Source of the DNA: Calditrichota bacterium
GTDB taxonomy: Bacteria; Calditrichota; Calditrichia; Calditrichales; Calditrichaceae
Assembly: GCA_003854985.1 (NCBI GenBank)
Contig: RQOG01000062.1
Location: forward strand, 1 to 38,245
DNA: 38,245 bases
Reading direction: 5' to 3'
How positions within the stretch are numbered: position 1 is the stretch's first letter; each line of letters starts with the position of its first letter. The notes under the pieces were generated by a model. That model made no database searches. It was not told the origin of the DNA and was given only the letters and a program-made list of their open reading frames with translations. Both the position numbers and the translations under genes were made by a program. This document shows positions 33,460 through 38,245 of this stretch, piece after piece.

Positions 33460-34407
33460 TCATTCCCAGCCGTTTTTGATGCCATGTTTGGCAATATATC
33501 CGATAGCCTCAATTTCATGGATCTGGCCATTGCGGATTTTAAATACATGCGCTGCCGGCAGATCAAACGGACCCCAGTTATTTTCCAGTTCGGTAACGCC
33601 TGGTACGCCGGTGATCTTCATTACTTTGGGTTCGCCATCATGAACAAACATGGAAAACGCAAACACCAGTCCCAGTTTTTCGTCCACGGCGATAAAACGT
33701 CTGCGGTTAATATCCGTTATATAGCTCATACAGCCGGTGCTTAGCTGCTCAGTGCATTTCATTTTGCGAAATACCAGAAAGTAATCATCCGCGACTTCTT
33801 CACCCGAATTTTCATCATAATTGGCCGTCGTGCCGCCGTTTTCACGCCGCTGGCAGTCATCGGCAAAGGGCGCCACTTCCCCGTTATCCTGAATGATAGC
33901 TTCGTAATAGGAATTGGCTATTTTAAGCATTTCTTCACGTTTTACGTAATCGCATGGTTTCAAAGGTTCGAGAATGGCAGGCCGGACCTGAGACATATTC
34001 GGATTCAGAGGTGTATCGCCGTGAATCACCAGGTGATCGATTTCCGTTATTTTATCGTCAACAAGTTTTAAACGGGCGGCCAGAATAGTAGGATTATTAT
34101 TTTCTTCGATTACGCCAAGAAAAGCCACCTGACCGGCAACAGTATCGGGAACATAAATTCTGAAGTTCTGCGGTCCCGCTGTGGCGGTTTCCCAGAGTCC
34201 TTTGCCAACAGGTGTTACTTCAGTATTTTCCACCAGTTTTACATTTGCCGCCAACGGCACGCCGGCAGGGTCGTGTTTGACCAGCGCTTCAAGATATTGA
34301 TCCATTAAATTAATCAAATCGGCGCGGTTTAATTTCTCTGTATTTAACGTGCAACCAAACATAATAAATACAATGAAGATGCAGAAAATGGCCAAACTCT
34401 TTTTCAT
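33460..34407 (-). CDS. DUF8021-like (SnoaL-type fold) lipoprotein
   Basis: The 315-aa lipoprotein has a signal ending in the lipobox MFGC (Cys19). Two related alpha+beta repeats follow, each beginning with a helix of the LMDQYLEALVKHDP / MLKIANSYYEAIIQDN type, which is the NTF2/SnoaL-like pattern. The blocks PLAANVKLVENTEVTPVGKG, GQVAFLGVIEENNNP, APFADDCQRRENGG and SYITDINRRRFIAVDEKLGLVFAF are those of the DUF8021 family, found in bacteria and fungi without assigned function. The ATG at 34407 (GGAG 5 nt upstream) is better than the one at 34422. The C terminus GIKNGW is where the family normally ends. No catalytic residue can be named. Confidence 0.75.
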   Translation of the reverse strand: MKKSLAIFCIFIVFIMFGCTLNTEKLNRADLINLMDQYLEALVKHDPAGVPLAANVKLVENTEVTPVGKGLWETATAGPQNFRIYVPDTVAGQVAFLGVIEENNNPTILAARLKLVDDKITEIDHLVIHGDTPLNPNMSQVRPAILEPLKPCDYVKREEMLKIANSYYEAIIQDNGEVAPFADDCQRRENGGTTANYDENSGEEVADDYFLVFRKMKCTEQLSTGCMSYITDINRRRFIAVDEKLGLVFAFSMFVHDGEPKVMKITGVPGVTELENNWGPFDLPAAHVFKIRNGQIHEIEAIGYIAKHGIKNGWE

Positions 34408-34582
34408 AAATTCTCCATTCATGATTTAATTTTGGAATGATACTATTGTTATATACCGGTTTATTTGTGATTAGTCATGGTTTGAAAATAAATATAAATA
34501 CAACAACAATTTAAAACCAACCTTTTAAACAATAATATCGCAACGGACCAGGTGTGAGTTATAGAAATATATTTTGCCGCTT

Positions 34583-35749
34583 TTACTTTAATAAAAGCAT
34601 CTTTTTGTTTTGCATGAAGCCATTTGAGGTTATTAAGCGGTAGAAGTAAATGCCGCTGGATAAATCCGAACCGTCAAAATTAATCGTATGCTCACCAACG
34701 CTTGCTTCCGTATCGGTTAATATCTTTACTTTGCGGCCGGTAATGTCAAATACTTCCAAAGTTACTTTGCTTTTTTCGGGCAAAAAATATCGTATGGTTG
34801 TCCCAGGATTAAACGGATTCGGATAGTTTTGTTTTAATATATAACCGTTATCTGCTTTTGCGGGATTTTTTATACTTGTCGGATCAATACCCATTAACAG
34901 AAGCATTTTCTGCCCGTATCGTCTTCCCATTTCCCTGTATCCTTCCGAGTCAAAATGGGCGTTATCCTGGCCGGTGCAGCTATCAGAAGAAATGACATGC
35001 GCCGTAGGAATAGTGTCGGGAAGGGTGTTAATGATGGTGTTCATACTTGAGCAGCAATTGCCCTCGGCGGATAACACTTCTCCGGCAAGAAGGGGAACGG
35101 AATCCGCCTGCAGGGAAAGGTCATTCAGCATATCATGATAAATCTTTTTTACATAGGACGGCCATTTGTCATCGCCGGTGTTTGTTTCGCCCTGGTGCAG
35201 TAAAATCCCTTTTATTACGCCGTCCTGTTGAGCCAGTCTGGCAAGATCGATAAGATATTGATAAGGATTCCCTTTATAATCTTTTACTTTATCGAGAAAC
35301 CAGCTCTGGGTGTATGTAGAATCATAATCCCGGTAAATATCCTTATCAAATAACCGGATATCGCATCCGCCGACAGAAACATTAATTACGCCTATTGTAA
35401 TGCTGTCCGGAAGGTTTTCCGCCATGGTTCTGCCGAAATAATCAGCAGGTGAAAGTTTTGACCAGCATTGACATAACGGAGGAACCGCCTTATACCAATT
35501 AGCCTTCGATCTTCCCAGATTCGAACAGTTAAGCGCCTGAAAGACCTTAAAGCGGCTGTCAACCGTTTTATCTTGGGTTTCAATGGCGCCCTGACCTTCC
35601 ATGTTTGATTGACCAAAACACAGGTATATGTAGAAATTTTGATCCTGGGCAAAAACATTCGATGTTAATATAAATATGGCCATTAACAAAAAGATTTTTA
35701 CAGATATTTGTTGTTTGCTGAAAAGATGTAAGCCGAATCGTACTTTCAT
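34583..35749 (-). CDS. SGNH/CE6-type esterase with type IX secretion sorting domain
   Basis: This is a secreted carbohydrate esterase-like protein of 388 aa. The signal peptide ends near NVFAQ. The SASA/CE6 domain (about 35-290) carries block I FGQSNMEGQG (nucleophile Ser), GVINVSVGG, the block HQGETN and the catalytic Asp/His in DNAHFDSEGY. Family members remove acetyl groups from xylan or sialic acids. The C-terminal ~80 residues are a type IX sorting domain: NYPNPFNPGTTIRYFLPE, VTLEVFDITGRKV, SGIYFYRL and a basic end. The domain should direct export through T9SS to the cell surface. I chose the ATG at 35749 (GGAG 7 nt upstream) over 35767. It is the clearest taxonomic marker in the window and could work with the GH9 enzyme on plant-type polysaccharides. 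Confidence 0.88.
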   Translation of the reverse strand: MKVRFGLHLFSKQQISVKIFLLMAIFILTSNVFAQDQNFYIYLCFGQSNMEGQGAIETQDKTVDSRFKVFQALNCSNLGRSKANWYKAVPPLCQCWSKLSPADYFGRTMAENLPDSITIGVINVSVGGCDIRLFDKDIYRDYDSTYTQSWFLDKVKDYKGNPYQYLIDLARLAQQDGVIKGILLHQGETNTGDDKWPSYVKKIYHDMLNDLSLQADSVPLLAGEVLSAEGNCCSSMNTIINTLPDTIPTAHVISSDSCTGQDNAHFDSEGYREMGRRYGQKMLLLMGIDPTSIKNPAKADNGYILKQNYPNPFNPGTTIRYFLPEKSKVTLEVFDITGRKVKILTDTEASVGEHTINFDGSDLSSGIYFYRLITSNGFMQNKKMLLLK

Positions 35750-36092
35750 TTTAATTCTCCATGGCATATAATGACTGGTATTAATTTACCGAAGCCTGGC
35801 CGTAATTTATTGAAAATCCGGTAATTATAAAATAACAAAAATAAGACCGGAACAATTTTTCCGTTTAGCTTGACCGGCAATCCGTTCTGACGAATGGGCA
35901 GCAAACGATTTGGTTGAAGTCTTACGAAACTGTCTTTAGAAATTTAAGTCGGATTTTTATAAATATTCTGTAGGAGTAATTAACTGTTTTATACGGATAA
36001 CACTTGTAATAAAGCAGGTGTACGGGGATTCTATTTTTATTTGTCTAAGATCCCCTTTTGGGGGACTTTTAAGGACAAATATAGGTAAGCAG
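35750..36092. other. Intergenic stretch with a large imperfect dyad
   Basis: No gene is visible between the esterase start and the YiiX-like stop. Positions 36038-36081 form an imperfect inverted repeat: outer arms TATTTGTC/GACAAATA are perfect, and the inner CCCC/GGGG arms meet at a TTTT loop with small bulges. On the minus strand it begins 11 nt after the YiiX-like stop. It has no T run on that side. The esterase promoter should lie in 35770-35850, but no clear boxes were found. Confidence 0.45.
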
Positions 36093-36692
36093 TTAATTTG
36101 AATAAACTGTATATAATTTTTCTGATTCAAACATTCTTGCTGGCGAAATAACTATTTCTTCTGTAGGAAGATTGACACCATAACGTTCTTTAATCTTTGC
36201 TTTGACAATCGGATTTGATAAATCAAAATCTTTAATTTTTTGCAAACTTCCAATTTCAATACCAGCGGCTTCTTTATATATTTTCCAGACTAATTCTGAA
36301 CAATAAATTCGATCATCAGACCATTCAAAATATATATCATAATTTTTACCCTTAAACTTTTCACCATATTTCTTCATTTTCGCTAAAACATCAGACGTTA
36401 ATATCTTTTCATGGTCTTTCAACCTTTTTACAACATAATGTTTATCCTTACCCCGATTAATCCATTTATCTAAAGGAGTAAGTTTTACAGGTTGAATAGC
36501 TTCATATACAAATAATTTATCATCCTTTTTATAAATAATTCCCATATGACTGTATTTAGATTTAGTGGCCAATTGAAGAGCCTTACTCTGAGATGAAAGG
36601 GAAGTCTGAAAAATTATATCACCATTTTGGAATTCAGGAGCAGAACTACAACTAAGAAGGAGAAGTATAGTAAATAATATTAGTTTATTCAT
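36093..36692 (-). CDS. YiiX-like permuted papain-type lipoprotein
   Basis: The 199-aa protein has a lipobox (LLLSC, Cys15). It belongs to the permuted NlpC/P60 or YiiX (DUF830) group: GDIIFQTS is followed by KYSHMGIIY with the catalytic His49, and the nucleophile Cys131 lies in the C-terminal motif DRIYCSELVWKIY. YiiX-type enzymes are amidases or lipid-related hydrolases of the envelope. The DNA is more AT-rich than that of the core genes. Its start is preceded, 24 nt upstream, by the GTTAGCA end of an attC-like element, so it may have entered as an integron cassette. The family is clear, but the substrate is not. Confidence 0.83.
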   Translation of the reverse strand: MNKLILFTILLLLSCSSAPEFQNGDIIFQTSLSSQSKALQLATKSKYSHMGIIYKKDDKLFVYEAIQPVKLTPLDKWINRGKDKHYVVKRLKDHEKILTSDVLAKMKKYGEKFKGKNYDIYFEWSDDRIYCSELVWKIYKEAAGIEIGSLQKIKDFDLSNPIVKAKIKERYGVNLPTEEIVISPARMFESEKLYTVYSN

Positions 36693-36716
36693 ATATTTTC
36701 AATTGAAATATTTAAC

Positions 36717-36781
36717 TGCTAACGTTGAGCTTCACCAAGAGCCGCATTTTTGCGACGATCTGGTGTAAGCGCTGGTTAGCA
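36717..36781 (-). other. attC-like integron recombination site
   Basis: This 65-nt imperfect palindrome begins and ends with TGCTAAC and GTTAGCA. Read on the minus strand it runs from 7 nt after the PD-(D/E)XK gene stop to 24 nt before the YiiX-like start. Its arms pair with small bulges (GCGCTTACACCAGA against TCTTGGTGAAGC), and a short CGC/GCG stem closes around an A-rich loop. Paired ends, extrahelical bases and a position between two same-strand genes are the hallmarks of attC sites. The terminal bases depart from the RYYYAAC/GTTRRRY consensus, so it is atypical. No integrase gene is in the window. Confidence 0.6.
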
Positions 36782-36787
36782 TTTGAA

Positions 36788-37570
36788 TTATAAGATGCTA
36801 TGCAAATTATCCACATTGAAAGAATTCAAAAATTCCGTAAAATGTTTTGAATTAACTACAAAGACGCTATTTTCCTTTGCCTTTGCTAATACTGAGTGGT
36901 CGAAGCTATTTTTAGTGATTGTTTCTATATGTGGTTGTAATTGCTTGCGAAATCTCAAAAATGGTACCTCGTGAAATTTGGCGCCATTTATAGTGCCATT
37001 GCTAATTGATATAGACTTTGGATGAAATTCCCCAATAATAAGATCAGCAGTTGTAACGATGACATTGAAATATAAACCTTTATCACGAGCCCTGCTAAAG
37101 TATTTAGATTGTTCTTTTGCAAAAGCTTCCGTGGATGATATTAAGGTAGAAGCTGTCCTTTCAAGCATAGGTTTAGATTTTGGATCTTGACCTGAGACAA
37201 TACTGTATTCACACTCGGGACTGCTTGGAAGAACTGTGATATCACACCAATTAAAGCGTTTAAATTCTTCATTTACCAAGTTAGATACCCAAGCTTTAGT
37301 GTGTTTCCTATCATTCAATTCGCCCTTAGAATTTAGAAATATCCATGACGAGTCATATACTCTTTTACATTCTATTACTAATACGATAACACCACCGGTA
37401 AGCTCTAGGACAAGATCAATAAAACCAGATTCGTTGGTATCGGAGTTTTTCCATTGATGCTCAGAATAGATAACTCGCCAACCAACAGGTTTTTGTTCTC
37501 TGCCTATAAGGTTTTCCAGCGCAATTTGAAGTGGAAATCCGGATTTATTTACAACATCTTCGTGGTTCAT
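36788..37570 (-). CDS. PD-(D/E)XK nuclease-like protein of unknown function
   Basis: The 260-aa soluble protein carries the core ESGFIDLVLELTGG (Asp52) and VIVLVIECKR (Glu67, Lys69), which matches the D...E-x-K active site of the PD-(D/E)XK fold; Glu19 in an upstream helix may be the fourth residue. The rest (about 150-260) is mixed alpha/beta without known motifs. Such proteins are often restriction or DNA-repair nucleases, or inactive relatives in accessory regions. The gene is AT-rich. It is preceded by GTTAGCA at 37590-37584 and followed by the attC-like element, so it has the layout of a single integron gene cassette. I do not recognise a precise family. Confidence 0.72.
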   Translation of the reverse strand: MNHEDVVNKSGFPLQIALENLIGREQKPVGWRVIYSEHQWKNSDTNESGFIDLVLELTGGVIVLVIECKRVYDSSWIFLNSKGELNDRKHTKAWVSNLVNEEFKRFNWCDITVLPSSPECEYSIVSGQDPKSKPMLERTASTLISSTEAFAKEQSKYFSRARDKGLYFNVIVTTADLIIGEFHPKSISISNGTINGAKFHEVPFLRFRKQLQPHIETITKNSFDHSVLAKAKENSVFVVNSKHFTEFLNSFNVDNLHSIL

Positions 37571-37583
37571 AATATATTTTCAA

Positions 37584-37590
37584 TGCTAAC
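37584..37590 (-). other. attC/attI core-like heptamer
   Basis: GTTAGCA on the minus strand lies 13 nt before the PD-(D/E)XK start. It is the same heptamer that ends the attC-like site before the YiiX-like gene. Both are followed by an AT-rich leader ending in a ...TTGAAAATAT segment before the ATG. A paired partner heptamer upstream was not found, so this would be a cassette junction with the upstream half lost or diverged. Confidence 0.4.
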
Positions 37591-37931
37591 CTATCTTAGT
37601 AAGAATTTGTTCTTAATATATCAAAACACCTTTGTATTATCAATCCTTATATAAACAAATACTTAACCTGCATTGTTTTCATAATAAAATCAATTTATAA
37701 GTAAAAAAACTCCTATACCAGCTTCATGTGGTCTTCCAAACCGCCATTTTCTTAACCCCTGCCGCCAGCCTGTACTTGTTCCTTTCAGGCCAAACTCCGC
37801 ATTCGCTATCACACGTTACCAACCACAATCATCATTCATCATTGGACATTTAAGTTAAAGATGAATGATGCTCACAGCGTCAGCCTGCCAACTGACCGAG
37901 AAGCAATCTGCTACTGGTGCGTGAGAAGTAA

Positions 37932-37994
37932 AATCGTTAAAACGATTATAAGCGCTCTGGGCTATCTCCTAAGCCCCATGATTAAAATCATGGG
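37932..37994. repeat. REP/BIME-like compound palindrome
   Basis: Three hairpins lie in 63 nt: AATCGTT/AACGATT (37932-37947), GGGCT/AGCCC (37959-37976) and CCCATGATT/AATCATGGG (37975-37994), the last two sharing bases. This layout resembles repeats served by REP-associated tyrosine transposases (RAYT) in FCB genomes. No transposase gene is present in the window. Confidence 0.55.
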
Positions 37995-38205
37995 TTATCC
38001 CATCGTTTACCGTTGATCATCATCGTTATCGTGATCGGTTGGGTGTCCATCTCCGGAAACAATCCTTCGCCGATCTTCGTTCGGCATTGGGAATTTCTCC
38101 TAAAGGCCCGGTAAATTAGAAAAAAGATCTCACTTTCTTTAATGGTGTAGAAATGTAAATAATACATTTATAAAATGACATCTCAAAAAAGAAAGGAGAC
38201 CTAAA

Positions 38206-38245
38206 ATGAACGTAATCAATTTAAGGAACAACAAACTGCATGGCA
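38206..38245 (+). CDS. Partial CDS, N terminus only
   Basis: An ATG at 38206 follows a strong ribosome binding site (AAAGGAG, 7-nt spacer) and opens a frame MNVINLRNNKLHG that leaves the window. Thirteen residues are too few to name a family. The ribosome binding site is the main support. Confidence 0.6.
   Translation, partial: MNVINLRNNKLHG

Larger units (their letters stand above)
37571..38205. other. Gene-poor stretch with palindromes
   Basis: No convincing gene was found here. The region holds TGCTAAC at 37584-37590, an 11-bp inverted repeat at 37830-37840/37860-37870 with a 19-nt spacer, the compound palindrome at 37932-37994, and a small GCCGA/TCGGC hairpin at 38069-38085. Base composition shifts to GC-richer between about 37720 and 38100, unlike the AT-rich cassette genes. 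The last 60 nt hold the promoter area and ribosome binding site of the next gene. Confidence 0.5.

Noticed and set aside
36783..36974. Small plus-strand open frame over the PD-(D/E)XK gene end
   Set aside because: It is antisense to the C-terminal part of the longer, motif-bearing gene and overlaps the attC-like site edge.
1..38245. CRISPR array, tRNA or rRNA genes
   Set aside because: No regularly spaced direct repeats, no tRNA cloverleaf with GTTCGANNC-type arm, and no rRNA-like stretches were found on reading both strands.

Overview
The window looks like a chromosomal segment from a Gram-negative bacterium of the Fibrobacterota-Chlorobiota-Bacteroidota (FCB) superphylum. Supporting signs are a type IX secretion C-terminal sorting domain (YPNPFNP motif), TonB-dependent receptors, a long-loop POT transporter, a family 9 glycoside hydrolase and lipobox proteins in moderately AT-rich DNA. 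The exact phylum (for example Calditrichota, Ignavibacteria or KSB1-like) cannot be fixed by reading alone. No rRNA, tRNA, CRISPR array or complete insertion sequence was seen.

Layout. 1-3.3 kb: the 3' end of an LPP20-like envelope protein, a squalene/phytoene synthase and an RsmF-like rRNA methyltransferase gene broken by one missing base. 3.4-6.6 kb (minus strand): NAD synthase, TrhP/U32 tRNA hydroxylation protein and membrane-anchored MsrB. 6.9-18.2 kb: a large sensory locus. It holds a TonB-dependent receptor and a YfiR-like periplasmic protein, a tandem second copy of that pair (its receptor gutted by an internal deletion), a HAMP-GAF histidine kinase split by a single in-frame TAA from a triple receiver domain, a single receiver, a CheA-like REC-HPt-ATPase protein and a CheY-like regulator. 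18.5-24.6 kb: an outer-membrane barrel protein, a radical SAM/SPASM protein, proline dehydrogenase, an FMN reductase, pterin carbinolamine dehydratase, a BASS transporter and a GAF protein with a C-terminal zinc-type motif. 24.7-31.4 kb: a GH9 enzyme overlapped by a DUF218 gene, a POT transporter, a HAD phosphatase and a LytS-type kinase. 31.4-35.7 kb: a LiaF-like protein, a SIMPL-domain protein, a DUF8021-like lipoprotein and a type IX-secreted SGNH/CE6 esterase. 36.1-38.2 kb: an accessory segment with a YiiX-like lipoprotein and a PD-(D/E)XK-like protein separated by an attC-like integron recombination site, then a gene-poor stretch with REP-like palindromes and the start of one more gene.

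How it works together. The 6.9-18.2 kb locus reads as one signalling system. An outer-membrane receptor and a YfiR-type periplasmic protein would inform a membrane kinase whose phosphoryl groups pass through several receivers and an HPt domain. Both receptor copies keep a matching CRP/FNR-type dyad and 5' leader. The LiaF-like/LytS kinase operon has no regulator gene of its own, but two 12-bp direct repeats 21 bp apart upstream look like a LytTR regulator site.

Several genes carry lesions: the rsmF frameshift, the second receptor's deletion and lost start codon, the kinase stop codon, and a gene remnant after the DUF8021 gene. Raw reads would separate real decay from base-calling or assembly errors.
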